Shown here piece by piece: positions 12,000 through 25,131 of a stretch of DNA of 64,000 nt. The stretch is from Elysia chlorotica (Eukaryota > Mollusca > Gastropoda > Plakobranchidae), in the NCBI GenBank assembly GCA_003991915.1, contig RQTK01001030.1, forward strand, positions 1-64,000, in the 5' to 3' direction. Every line of letters begins with the position of its first letter. Position 1 is the first letter of the stretch. The notes beneath the pieces are model-generated. The model saw only the letters and a list, made by a program, of their open reading frames with translations. It was not told the DNA's origin and did not search any database. Position numbers and translations under genes: made by a program.

Positions 12000-12375
12000 C
12001 CGGACACCGGACAACGTTTGGGGGCGATTTGGGCCAATTAGGTCACGGACATTGGCGCTTGCGATGGGATGAACTAGTCGGGAGAATATTTAATACTGTG
12101 TCGATTCATCTGGAAAAGAATAGTTTTTTTCCTTTTCTTTTTTTTTAAATTTTTATTGGTTTCTTTTGTTTTGCTTAAGGCTTTTTATTTCATTGATTTG
12201 CTTGTTGTTTGGCTTCGTGTCAACGCTTACGTTGAAGATAATCAGCAGGTTTTTCAAATTGTGTGAACGGTAAATAGCGTGCCTAACTTTCTTAGGGTTA
12301 TTCGGCAAAAATGCGAACAGTTTTGAGTCGCGAGTTCGTTGACTGCTTTCCATCTGGTAGATTTCTCCACATGTC

Positions 12376-12496
12376 TGTCCGTGTCTCTCTCTTCGCCTTT
12401 CTCTTTCCCTGTCTGTCTGCCTGTCTCTGTGCCTGATAATGTATTTCAGTCTCTCTCTCTCTCCCTCTCCTTCTCTCTCCATCTCTCTCTCCCTCT

Positions 12497-12543
<47 letters not shown>

Positions 12544-12620
12544 TTGTATACGTCTTGTTCCTACGCCTCTCCTTTCCTCACTGTCTGTTTCTCTGTCTGT
12601 CTTCCTCTTTCTGTTTCACC
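12376..12620. repeat. CT-rich low-complexity tract
   Basis: Interrupted TGTC and CT repeats, with a pure CT core at about 12497-12540. Ser/Leu/Phe-rich reading frames here are by-products of the repeat. Confidence 0.95.
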
Positions 12621-15518
12621 CTCTCTCGTTTCAGTTGTGTCCCAGTTTATGTGCATGCATTAACAATGTTTTTGCCTGCCGAAATTCATGTAACCTTTTT
12701 GTAATATTTGTTTTTTCATCTACGAAGAGTTTGTTGATTCTGTGTTGCTTTGTGTTATTAGTGTAACTGTGGGCATGAATTAGGCTCTATCGAAACATTG
12801 TATTTTAAAGATAGTCAGATAGTTCAGTCGACGGTAGTCTGGACTAAGGAACGTTTCTATTTTTCAGATTTGGAGTGAGAAAAAAAATCTTTGCAACACC
12901 GCTCTATCTCTATCTCTGTATAGTAGTATATAAAGTTTTCAGCATTTATTTTTGGGACTCGTTCGCGATAAAGTCTAATTTGTAACGTCAGACATCAGTA
13001 AACCAACAGAAAAATGAAGTCTCACTTGGCATAAACTGATACCTGGTAGTCTTGGAGCAAGCAGTCGCAAAAGTACCGCGGGCTCTATATTTCCTTATGT
13101 TAAAAATGACCACCACATCTTAACGTCGTCATATTGGCGATGATTTTGAAGTATCAAGGTTTATGCGAAAATGCACCAGGGAGGTACTTCAATAAATTTG
13201 ATAATAGCTGGATGGTTCAATGATTCCTAAAAGGGCGTTAAAATATTTGATTTCGAGGGAATTTTGTTTTCAACATAAATAGGTTGTTTTATAAACAGCA
13301 AGATTCAATCAGAAATTTTGAGGCATAATCACACATTTATCGCTGTAAAGGACCCCCAAACCACACCCCAATCTGAAGAGCTAAGAGTGTTTATTTATAA
13401 ACTACAAGATAATAGCACTGCAGAGCCCAACAGGAACCTGCAAAACATAAAAAATCATAAAAGTAGGGAAGAAATCTTATACTACAAAAATACAATAGAA
13501 GATCAGAGGAAAATGCCACCATGAGTCGAAGCTTCACATCAAAGAAGAGGACGGCCGTTATCTGAGCTTTTCTACATCATCCGTAAAGGAAAACTAGAGA
13601 TATCAAATAAAAAGACAAGAAGAGATAGGGCAAAAAACCGTTTTATTGTCTACAGAGCAATCCACGCCAGCCAGCCAGTCCGACCAATTACCCAGCATTC
13701 CATTGAGCCGGTGATACCTAGCGTATCTTATCCGACCATAATCCGAGGTAGATGAGACGAGAAGGAGCTACAACAGACAAACAATCGCATGGGATTGGAA
13801 TGGGGTGGCCATAAGATATCCCATCATTCGTCGGGTCACATCCTGAAGCTTGGCTTGCCACGCATGCCCAGAGCGTTGCCTAACTCCGCGAAGTACAGAT
13901 GCCTGTCTATATGATTTATGAGGTCCTTTTTCATACCTCATCATCGCTCTTGCCAGTTTCCAGTCTTTCCTTTTTGTTCCAGTACCTCCTAATTGTATCT
14001 GTTGGGATTTCCAGGTATCTCTTTTCTTGCTTGTCTTGTTCCTAAATAAGCATAACGACTAAATAAATAGTAGGATGTCCCTCCACGATTTAAACTTTAC
14101 CAAATTCGAAGTGATAATCTTGTGATGAAAGGATTTCCCATTCCGGTTTTTGGGGTGTTTTTTTCCTGAGGAAATGTCATGTAGATTAAGAGACGAAGAA
14201 TGTAATTTACTTAACATGATGTGATTATTTTTCCCCATACTACTACTGTTTGATACCATGTTATGACCTGTGTATGGCTCTCAAACAATAAAAGATACAG
14301 TCTTATGCATTACAATTTTAATTGCAGTTCAGAAAAAATACATGATCTGTGACTTTGACCTTTTAAGTGAATATATATCTTAATTTCTCTACTATTCAAG
14401 GTAAAAACTAGACTTCGATTTCCTTTTTTCTTTTTTTTTAGAAACGGCTAGGCTTACTTAACACACTACATAAAGCGGAACATTGAGCTTGAAATGTGAC
14501 CACCCAAAAGCATTGCAGCTCAAGTTACATTACAGAAATAACCCCCAGGATTTTCTTAGGCGGCTGTTGGGGTCCAGGAGCGAGCAACGGCTGCTGTGTA
14601 TCCCCTGAGTCTCCTGACTAATCGCTCCCCAGAGGATGCTTCCTGCTCTGAAGGCGCGAGTCAGCTTCATTCCAGGAATTGCAGGTTTGCACCTTCTGGA
14701 TACTGTAGGCGTTCGTTGATTTTCTCTAAAAAGAACCCCACCCTCCCGCACACACACAGACACATAATTGAGAATTGAGGTCAACAAGTCTAATATGTTG
14801 AAACCACATAAAGAAGATTATTTAGTCCGCGGAATTGTATCCTTAAAACAAAAACAAAACAGAAACATGGAACATAAGTACACACACTCTTTAAAATGCT
14901 ATATCCAGCTCTTGTGTGAAAATGCTTCACGAATTATCCCCAAATAAAAAGAAAACATTAAAAATTGAACAAACAACTCAAGTGTCAAGGACAAGAAGTT
15001 CAACATAATGACAATCTTCTTTAGCGTTGCAAAAATTGAATCAATATAATTTTCAGCAATATCGTAATCTTCATAGTCTATCAGTGTTCACTATTATCAG
15101 AATTTAGCATGGTAATCTTCCTTCCACAGTCATCTTTCTTTCGTTTCTCTATAATTCTGAGTTCTTAAAGGAAATCAACTTCAAAGCTCTGAAGTCCTGC
15201 TAGGTAAAATCTTTGATTCATGAGGCAAGAGAGTTAGATCTTGGTTTTCCTTAATAAACCTATTCTACACTAGAGTAGAGCAAGAATCCCGAGCGAGACA
15301 AGCCTGCGAGTACTAAACATAATGTATGTGCAACGTAAAGCTGTGTCTATAGTAAGTTGCATCCTCCGAACTCAAGAGATGCTAATTACCTGCAATTGAA
15401 CCCGAGTCAGAAGCTTCTGGAACTAGAGAAACAAGAAGTTGCACTGGCAACAAAACAAAGCTTTTGTTATTACCCAGCGGGTAGAAGTCTATCCCCCCGC
15501 ACCCACAACTACCCAACC

Positions 15519-15734
<216 letters not shown>

Positions 15735-17926
15735 TCAATTCCATTGTTTGCGCATCAAGATTAGCGAGTCGATGATTGAAAGCAAAGTACAGCAGGTAAT
15801 ATAAAGATATAGAGCAGTCAGCGACTTTTTCATATTATCGGTAGTTTTCGTTTTTATTTTATTCGTTAAATTTCTGTTTTCAACATAGGTGAGTACAATA
15901 ACAAGTCTAGATTCTATGTAAGTGCTGTTCCATATGTAAAAGGAGCGCAGACTGATGTTGGCGGTGGAGTGAACGATCCACTGAACAAACTGTTGCTCTA
16001 TGTTAGTGTAGCCCAATCTGCCAGAATGGCGCGGAGGAAAAGTGCATGGCTCATTTACCGGTCTAATTGTAACCTTCCTTTCTGGTATCTCACAACTTGT
16101 TGAAAGCCAATGCATACACGCACTGTTGTAGGTTTTCTGAGCCATTTTTTATCCTTTTTCTACAGGTAATATAGTTTTCTTAATATTTGCAATATGAGTT
16201 ACATCACTCTCTCCTCCAAGACAAGACTGAACTTTGTGTATTCTTAAAATCGACCACAAATATTATTACCATAATTCTACAGAAGATGCCTACATGTATA
16301 TAAAAAACATCCGAACAATGCAAGTTTTAAAAATGTGTAAATACATGTACACAATGTCAATGATTAAAAGTCTAAGATGCAAAACTAGTCATATGTATTA
16401 TAATATTAAATATCTCTTTTTGATGGTGCCTCATTCTGTACAGGGTTGGTCAGCGGAAGTGAACTGACCAGTGCAGTTCCGAGTTACTCAAGTGGCACCT
16501 GGAACATCTCGACTCCCCAGTCTTGTTCCTGGTCCGCAACACCTGGGCCGAGTTCTGACACACTGAAGTGCGAATAAACTTGTCTCACTGCCCCTCCAAG
16601 CGAGAGCCAATAATTAAATCTATCCCCTCATGTATGTGTAATGCTGATGGAGCACAACAAGCAAATATTAGAGAAAAAAATGGCACTCTAGCCTTAAACG
16701 GTGGTTCTGGTGTTGTTATTTTTTTTATAATTTAAGAGATTCTTTATCTAAGATCTTAGTGTTAGATCAAATAAAACTTTAGATGTTTTCACACTATTTT
16801 GTCACACCTAGGGGAGGCCAAGGTACACTAGGTTGAAAAAGGAAGAGTCATGTGAAAGAAAAGAAAAACACTTCTAAAAATTTTCAACTGATTTATCAAT
16901 TAAAATTTATTGCTTTGGTTCGTTTGAAGCGTCTGATGCAGTGCAATTAAATATAAGAAATTAATATCTACCAGTCTTTACGTAGACCAAAGAAAGTCAT
17001 CTTTGAAATCAATCTCGCTCATCGTGTGTGTCCAAACATTGCTTTTCATCTCTTTTGACAGCTTGTCATCAATTGCACACATTTTGCCTCCTTTTTATTC
17101 TCTCTTAAAAGTATGGGCTTTTGCGTAATCTGTTAATTTTTTTTATTGAAGTTAAAAAACGTAAACCTGTCAGCATAACTCTATACGTTTAACTTCCGGA
17201 CCTTTCTTTTCACTTCAATGGACGCCTCACCGTTAAGCCAGATAAAATCTTTGATACATAAGCAGACTACTAGCATGTGCTTCAAGACAGAGAGGTGTTC
17301 AAATCAGGACGTTTCGTAGTAAAAAAAATTGTCTCTAATCCGTGTGCTGTTAAAAGTTTTGTAACTTTAAATCGTCCTTCAAGCTCAGCTTCCAACAAAT
17401 TCATGGAAATAAAGCGCTAGCCAGGATTTCTATTTTGGATCTACCTGCACATAAGATTGACATATCAGCAGCCAGACTGGATACATCCAGAAAAAATATT
17501 TATGCTGGCGGGAGTTTATGCTTAATGGTCCTTGTCTCTATGTTCTAGATACGAATCGCATCGCTGTTTTTATCTGCATGTGCACGACGGCTACACATTG
17601 TTTCTAAACTTAGTAAATATTATCTTATGTCCCAATCAATCACAGTTCCCCAAATGGTTCACACACGATACTCCATCTGCTCCATCAAATTACTGTAACT
17701 GCACAGAAGATTTTGTGGTGTGATTGTCGACTAGCGCCTACTTTGACGTGAAGCATAAACATGGAGTAAATAGAAGGAAAGGCGAGAAGGTCCAAAAATA
17801 ATAGACTTAACCTGCTTTGCTCTACGTTATCAACCTCCCCCCCCCCTAAAAAAAAACAAAAAAACAACAAAACAACAAAAAAAAAAAACAAAAACAAAAA
17901 AAAAAAACCCAAAACAAAACAAAACA

Positions 17927-18062
17927 NNNNNNNNNNNNNNNNNNNNNNNNNNNNNNNNNNNNNNNNNNNNNNNNNNNNNNNNNNNNNNNNNNNNNNNNNN
18001 NNNNNNNNNNNNNNNNNNNNNNNNNNNNNNNNNNNNNNNNNNNNNNNNNNNNNNNNNNNNNN
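17927..18062. other. Assembly gap (136 N)
   Basis: A run of N flanked by A/C homopolymer-rich sequence on the left and a C/T-rich stretch on the right. Low complexity probably broke the assembly. Confidence 1.
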
Positions 18063-18875
18063 TCCCCCTTGCCTGTCTCTTCCCCTCCCCAACTCCCTTC
18101 GCCTGTCTTATTATCTACCTCTCCCCAGCCTCTTGTATTAACAAACCGCACTCTATCTCATTCTGACTTAATTTCAACATAATAATGTCCAGAACTTTGA
18201 TTATGTAAGTATGGATTCACCACCCATGAACAATTAAAGCCCAGCCTGAATTATATAAAGACACAATCTACATGTTAGCTTACTTGCGGGTATCTGGCAG
18301 CCTTTATCATATTAATTTTTAACAACCTTTTTTTACCCTAAACAGTCTCGTAAAACGGAACAGTTAAATGACACAATTTTTAGCTTTTTTTATTTGCATT
18401 TTGATATTGCGGCTAATTGCATTTGCCCTTTCCTTTACAGAAATTTCCATTAACCGGACCTGCTCATCACCTGTTTCTCTGAGCACGTACTCAGGTAGAA
18501 AGCCAGGAACTAGAAGCGCTATATTTTGCCTTTTTTTTTTGTTCTGTTCCCCTTGAGACGTGGTTACACACTTAGATTTCACAAGGCTCAACGTACTCGC
18601 CCTCTCTTTATTTCAGTGTCTGCATAAATTTTGGTGGTATTGCTATCGCCCACCTAGAGATGACATTCATAGCTATCTAAGGAGTCAAGCATTCCCTCAC
18701 GTACTCACTCTCTCAGATTATTAATCTCTCTCTCCTTCTCTAACCCTGTCTCTATCTGTCTCTCTCTTTATTTGTCTAACAATTGTGATTCCCTGTTTTT
18801 AATCTCTGCAAACTTTCGTCTCTGTTCTCTATGATGTTTTATTTTGTCTATCTTGGACTTTCTCGGACTTTCTCA

Positions 18876-18963
18876 ATCCTCTCTCTCTCTCTCTCTCACT
18901 CTCTCTCCTCTCTCTCTCACTCTCTCTCTCTGTATCTCTCTGTATACCCCCCCCCCCCCCCCC
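18876..18963. repeat. (CT)n followed by C17 homopolymer
   Basis: CT tract with interruptions, then a run of 17 C at 18947-18963. Confidence 0.95.
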
Positions 18964-19818
18964 AACCCCTGATTCTCACTCTTTCGCTTCCTGCTTTTTT
19001 CCCTATCTCTGACTGTCTGTCTTTCGTGGTCCTCCTCCCGTCTCTATCTTTCTATCTCTCTCTTTCTCTCTTTTCAACCCCCCCCCTCTCGTCTCGCTCT
19101 CTGTCGTCCAATTATGAATTAAGTTACTAAACCCTGCGTCAGAATATCCTAACATAGGCTTCACAGGCACGTCATCACTATAAACCACAGTTTGTCTTTG
19201 CTTGTAAGTATTGTTTTCTTATTTAATCCGATAGTTCCATAGCGCAGTAATTTCTGTTTTAAAAACACACCTGACTTGCTTTATTTACTTTCAGCCCTTC
19301 AGCTCTTTTCTTTCTTTCTTGCTGTCTAAACACAATCGAATGCCATATTTAAAAAAAGCACTTTGCGTCAACAAAAATTAATTTTAACCACGTTGAAAGA
19401 ACCGTTTAACTAATTAATAGCATATGTCAGTGTTTATCTTTGTTACTTTCTTCTACTTCTGCTTTTCGTTAAACCCAGGTTTTATGTTACCACACATGTG
19501 CTCCAACTTATTATCTTTCTTGTTTTGTCCCTTCCTCTCAACACGTGGACGTGTTCAAATCCGAATAACAAAGCTGCATATTTTTTCGATAGTGGTCCAA
19601 TGACAAATCAATGGATAATTTAATCAATTGCCAAAAACGCGACGCATGTTTCCAACACATGTCTTTATTATGGAAGATTTTTCCATGAAAGCTCAAATCT
19701 CTCCTTTTTTCTCATTCTTACTCGGAGCCTCACTTTGCATTTCTCTCTTTTTCCCCGCCCTCTCTCTCTTTTTCACTATCCCTCCTTCCCTTTCTCTCCA
19801 TGTGCCTCTCGTTCACTC

Positions 19819-19906
19819 TGTCTCTGTCTGTCTGTCTGCCTGCCTGCCTGCCTGTCTGTTTGTCTGTCTGTAGTACTGCTGTTGGACGTTAAACTCCTCT
19901 CCCTCC

Positions 19907-19963
<57 letters not shown>
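19819..19963. repeat. TGTC/TGCC repeat, SINE tail fragment and (CT)n
   Basis: Tetranucleotide TGTC/TGCC units run to about 19871. Then comes a short stretch reading CTGTTGGACGTTAAAC, which matches the 3' end of the SINE family of this window. A CT microsatellite follows directly (19895-19963). The simple repeat probably grew from the SINE tail. Confidence 0.7.
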
Positions 19964-19966
<3 letters not shown>

Positions 19967-20856
19967 AGATGTTGCTATCCCCATCTACTTCCGCTCACCG
20001 TTGCCATTTCCAGGTTTTATACTATAGACAGACCAAGCTCTTGTTATGGTCACATCGTTTTATTGGCCAATGGAATTTATACTGATTAAAGCATTTTACG
20101 TTCAAATTATTCAATCACGATACTTTTAATCGCAAGAGGGCGGGAGTGAGTAGGGTCGGGTAAAATTAAGATAGTTTAGACATTCGACTAGATAATTAAG
20201 AAAACAACATTGAAATTTGTTAATCAAATCAGATAGCGCAGTTTTATGCAGGTATAACCTTTTTATGTCACCTTTAATAGCTTTTCTCTCTACCGCTTTA
20301 CAATTTCTTCATTGATATGGATTTTGACTTCTAAAATGCTACATACAGCCGTGTATGCCTTTATTTCATCACAGAATTGCTTACTATCTAAAGGTTCAGG
20401 GAGGGAGTTCAACTAAAATTTGAGTGCGACTCAACATTGTTAGAGTACAATCAAATTTATCGTCCTCCTCTTCCCCAACCCCCTCTCCCACTTGCACTCA
20501 AAATTATTCGTCACCTTTCACAACAGCTACATAAACCTCTTGCATTCGTCAGCGATTCATTCACTGCGATTCGACAGATACCCAATACTTTTGTTTTATA
20601 TTTATATCTTTTTTTATTTACTAGAATTGTTCTCTCCTATCTCAATATTTTTTAGGGGGTGGGTGGGAGTGGGAGTGTTTATTTATTTATTCTTGGTTTC
20701 ATAGCGTAACACTATGTCTTCCTCTATTCCTCCTCCTGCCGTGTATTTTTGCTTACGATTAAAAATTTGTTTCCCGATGGGAATGTGAATGAATCTAGCT
20801 TTATGACTCTACTTGTAGCTCTTTAACAGGTAATCTTTCGTTGTCTGTCTGTAAGT

Positions 20857-20858
20857 CT

Positions 20859-20905
<47 letters not shown>

Positions 20906-20925
20906 TCTCGCTCGCTCTCTCTCCC
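20857..20925. repeat. (CT)n microsatellite
   Basis: Interrupted CT tract preceded by a short C run. Confidence 0.95.
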
Positions 20926-21255
20926 CTACTATCTCGCTCGTCTCTCACTCTATCTTTTATTCTTTCTTTTCTGACTCAATATTCTCTCTCTCTCTCTGAC
21001 TCACTCTCTTTCCATCTGACTCACTCTTTCCCCCTCTCACTCATCTCTCACTTTTCACACACACACACTCACCCACACAGGTGATACCCGAAGTTCTCCA
21101 GTCAGTCCTGTGTACCGCCCCAAGACAGCTGATTTACCGTCCCAGATGCGGAGTAAGCGGAACTGTTGAGTTTATTTCACGGTGTTGTAGCGGGGTGAGC
21201 ATGAGAAGCCTAGCCACGCGTGTTCCCCAATCATCCCTCACTGAACCGCACCTCG

Positions 21256-21690
21256 CTCTACACACATACAACCTATGTACACACACATACACACATAGAC
21301 ACAAACGCACACATTATACATATATAAACACATCATAGAGGCTGTGCACATACGCATAGACACACACACACATACACTATACACAATACATAAACACATC
21401 ATAGGTGCTGTACACATACGCATAGACATACATCCGGTTCTATGCATATACACACACAGCTACATCATACACGAATATATACGCACATACAGCTGCTGTA
21501 TTCATACCTGCAGCTACTATACACACATATAGACACACATGCAGCTTCTGCACACACACACACACACACACACACAGATACACACAGCTGCTGACACACA
21601 CACACACACATTTAGACACACATGCAGCAATTATACATACACGTAATAGACACACATACAGTTGCTATACACACATCAAAACACACATTT
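21256..21690. repeat. CA-rich degenerate repeat block
   Basis: About 430 bp of imperfect CACA/CATA repeats. A diffuse higher-order unit contains variants of GCTGTACACATACGCATAGA and CACACATGCAGC. A pure CA run lies near 21553-21575. It is a decayed compound minisatellite rather than a coding region. Confidence 0.9.
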
Positions 21691-22711
21691 TTTTTTTAAA
21701 AATACAGCCAAAACTTGGAATGCTTTATATATTAGTTGGAAATATTTGGAAAACGTATGTCGATACTTTCTTTCTTCTTAAGAAAGCTAACAAATTTTAG
21801 TCTTTTCATTCACGCCCCTCCACCCGAAAACAGAAATTTGGAATTTGTTTTATTTACGTCGTGAAACAAATCTTCAACCCACAAGCATAATCTTGCGGAC
21901 GACCTTTATTTCTAAGGGGAAAAACCCAAAACCTATGTTTACTGTAGTGACTTAAAAGTGCAATCTTTGCAAGTAATTTGCTTTTGGCTATGAGTTTCCC
22001 GTTTTACAAACTCAAGCAAATATTTTTAGGAATCTTCCCCTGGGCTTTTTCTTCGATTCTAGAAAACCAGATTGTATTTACAGAGGTGGGCAAGTAAAAT
22101 GTGCATGATGGTCATGGTATTAATGTCTTTTATAAAAAGGGAATTTTGTGAATGTTTTGTCTAACTTACAACATTCAACGGTGAATTTCAAAAGGACCAC
22201 ATTGCTTATCTAGAACTAAGACAGCTGTTGTGTTACATACGGCGTAGAAAGAATAATATGACGCATACAAATACCCCAGAGAATGGTTAAAGTGGAACAA
22301 AAAACACATCAACATGGTAAAGACATTAGCTTTCATCAGCGTCTTTTTGTCCTCGTCTTGAGAAACATTCCAGTCTCTAGGTTGTATCCGACCAGGTAAG
22401 TGTTCCAGTTTTGTTCTGTTTTTTTTTTCCTTCTCAAAACCTCAAATCTTTGTCATATTTTTACAGTTCAATTCCTTTGGCGCCCTACTCCACAAAGAGA
22501 ACAAAACAAAACAAAACAAAAGCAAAAACGCAAAAAGAAAACAAAAAAAAACAGTGACAAAACTAAAACAAACAATAAAATAGACACCCACAAAACCCCC
22601 GACAAGGTTTGAAAAACAATTTCATTATTTCATCTTTGTTTCTATATTCACTTTGTGTGTTTACTTCTGTTTTACTTTTTTTTTCTTTTTACTATGTATC
22701 CTGCCGTACAT

Positions 22712-22713
<2 letters not shown>

Positions 22714-22769
<56 letters not shown>

Positions 22770-22778
22770 GTCTCTCTT
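22714..22778. repeat. (CT)n microsatellite
   Basis: CT tract of about 65 bases with two TGTC interruptions near its end. Confidence 0.95.
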
Positions 22779-23477
22779 GTTCTTCCTCCTTCCATGTATG
22801 TGTTCGTATTAATAATATTTACCCAGCGAAAAGAACTCATTTTTTCTTTCTACAACATCACAGAAGTTTAAGGAGCATTGCATTTTTTTAGACCGCAGGC
22901 TTTCGAGACTTCCAACAGAAAGAGGTATGATACTTATTAGGCTCTGTAAGTTCCCTAAAGATCCCCCTAGCTACCCTAAGGCCACTAACAAGTTTGGGCA
23001 GCAGTTCTTAATTAAAGTCAAATAAGTTTAAAAAACAAACAACAACTTTGAAGACCAAACGTTTTTTTTTAAATGATAAGTAGTGATTATAGAGTTCGCC
23101 TATAACCCAAGTTGAGGTTCTCTTTTTATGGACGGCCCATATCAAGTAATAAACAAACAATTTTTAGAACAGGGTGGTGCCTTTGCCACCTGTGTTATTT
23201 CCAAGCAGAAGCTGTTTCCAATTACGTTTCCATAGGTAGCTAAACTATAAAAGGTCACAACGTCAAATCTACTTCCCAGCCACACACAGGTCAGATGTTT
23301 TATGCTGACTAAGTGGGTTACTACCCTTCCTTTCCCATACTCTCACAGGTAAAACAGGCACCTTCAATACCGCGGTTCCGCATGGGGCTATACTAATGTT
23401 GACAACGATGCTGCGCTTCCAAATGGAGCTGTACATTGTGTTTACTAACAGTTCTATAATTGTTTTCATGTACTCAC

Positions 23478-23607
23478 CATCAACCCCGGAGCCTTCGTAG
23501 GACATGAGCACCTCGTGCATGCCCTCCTTCCTTGGCTCATACTCGACACAGATGGTTCCATCGGAGTTGTCCCTAACGCGGGGACCCAGTCCGTTTCCTG
23601 AGGACAT
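23478..23607 (-). CDS. Candidate first coding exon of a short filamin
   Basis: This 130-bp coding segment (43 codons plus one base) begins at an ATG and ends at a GAT G|GTGAGT donor. It encodes MSSGNGLGPRVRDNSDGT, then CVEYEPRKEGMHEVLMSYEG, ending SGVDG. The R-V-x-D-N-x-DGT, V-x-Y-x-P-x-x-x-G and G-x-x-V-x-G elements are strands D to F of a filamin repeat, closely like vertebrate repeat 18. Alignment with that repeat reaches back to the SSG directly after the Met. The start is chosen because the same frame has a TAG at 23625-23623, only five codons upstream, so the exon cannot be read from further upstream through the strong acceptor at 23641-23640. Oddly, the protein would open in mid-repeat. 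A long isoform could instead enter through a weak TCAG acceptor just after the ATG (AG at 23599-23598), which is also phase 1. The filamin call is secure; the start is probable. Confidence 0.85.
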
Positions 23608-23700
23608 CTTGATGCTCTGTCTCTACTCGCTAAAACAACCTGGATTTGAGAAAGACAGAACAAGTATGAGAGAAACCTAATAGAAATATAAATAGAACCG
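23608..23700 (-). promoter_or_regulatory. 5' leader and possible core promoter of short filamin
   Basis: Two readings fit. (1) A TATA-like element CTATTTATATT at 23695-23685 lies about 80 bases before the ATG, which would place a transcription start near 23660 and give a leader of about 50 bases. (2) A good splice acceptor (TTGTTCTGTCTTTCTCAAA, then TCCAG) ends at 23640, so the leader may come from an upstream untranslated exon. Either way the in-frame TAG at 23625-23623 makes this stretch noncoding. The A/T element also resembles a MEF2 site with one mismatch, which is only suggestive. Confidence 0.35.
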
Positions 23701-24041
23701 GAGTTGACTTTCTCTGTTTTTTAGAATAATAATGCCTCACTGACAATCTTTGCATAATAGTAAGTGCATTCATAACGTACGCGTAATGCACGCCTAGAAA
23801 AACTGGCATGGTCTGTAAGGGCCGTAAGTCACGGTTCCCAGTCTTAAGACAAGTTGTAAACTACCTTTACCTTGTTCTAAACGCCCAGGTTTGTTGTACA
23901 GCAATTCGAATTGTACCATCCTTAAACATCCACAGTGACTCATTTTCACCAAAGACGTATTAAATTTGAACAGTATGACTCTCTCTGAATATGAAGATTT
24001 TTAACATAGTCGTGAAAATCACAGCGAAATAAACAAAAGAT

Positions 24042-24120
24042 AAGGCTTGTATTCTCTTTCATTTTGTATATTTGTTTTAGAAAGGCTTGTATTCTGTTTC
24101 ATTTTGTATATTTTTTTTAG
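24042..24120. repeat. 40-bp tandem duplication
   Basis: AAGGCTTGTATTCT...TTTCATTTTGTATATTT occurs twice with a 40-bp offset and two to three differences. Confidence 0.85.
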
Positions 24121-24919
24121 AAGTATGGCTAACAGAGAATGAAAAAAAACAACAACAGTGTCGTCATTGTTTTTGTTCGGATCGTAGAGATCGATCAATG
24201 TTAAATGTGCTTCCAAGCCCCGAGAGTGGACCCTACAACATTTAGGTTGTTTTTCCTTCCTTTATGTATGGTGTTTCTTGTTGAAGTAGGATTAGCTGAT
24301 TTTTCAAAAGACAATAGAAACTTCTATCTGGTCATTACGACACAGCTTTGTCTTTGTTTTCACTGGAGATGATTTTCCTAGTGTCAGGACATGTAATATT
24401 GTTTTGCCTGACATTTGAAGAAAAGTGTAAGCCTGCTCTCACGTTTCGGTTCCAGACGAAAGTCTCCAGTTGTTATAAGCTTAGTTATCCAGTTCCGGTG
24501 ATATTTAGGCTCTCTGTATGAGAAGCACAAATGTAATACATGAAGAAGTTTTCGAGTGTTTACTCCTCTCCAACTTCTTTGACCTGCACATGAATCTGAT
24601 TTCTCTTTTCAATTTCCTTACAAAATCAGAATAAATCCTTCTATCTTTTCATATGTAGAAACCAATCATATAATTCGTTTTGGAAAAAGCATATCAAATT
24701 TTTTAACATAAGGAAATATCCTATCTTCCTGTTCGATATAATTATATTATGTCAACGTTAGTTACTTTACACAGTGCAAAAATTAAATTGTTGTTTAAAA
24801 TATTTGTCCTCTAAGGATTATCATTTGAATATGGATAGTTTTGTATAATATAAACAGGTACGTACTTAGTGTCTGCCTGGATGTTAAAATGGTGAAAACA
24901 CACCGAAAGCAAGCCACCC

Positions 24920-24962
24920 CCCCCAAAAAAAAAACAACAAACAAACAAACAAAAATTCAACA

Positions 24963-25007
<45 letters not shown>

Positions 25008-25131
25008 ACAAACAAGAAAACAAAAAACAAACCAAAAAACAACAACAAAACAAAAAACAAACAAAACAAACAATAACAAAAAACATCAAAGAACAACAAT
25101 AAAAAACACAACAAACAAACAAACAAAAACA
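24920..25131. repeat. (CAA)n / (CAAA)n compound microsatellite
   Basis: A C-run and A-run are followed by CAAA units, about 15 CAA units (near 24960-25006), and further degenerate CAAA/CAAAA units. Poly-Asn and poly-Val frames here are artefacts. Confidence 0.97.

Noticed and set aside
14530..14787. GC-richer block with open frames on both strands in the large intron
   Set aside because: Neither frame resembles filamin, and inserting it between the known exons would break the phase-1 join. It could be an alternative 5' exon, but there is no evidence.
15735..16145. 136-residue minus-strand ORF inside the large filamin intron
   Set aside because: The first ~75 residues have balanced composition, but no family is recognisable. 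There are no good flanking splice sites, and the 3' half is AT-rich. It may be an old transposon fragment; not supportable as a gene.
17685..18151. ORFs spanning the first run of N
   Set aside because: They exist only because N codons are read as unknown residues. The same applies to ORFs at 43983-44377.
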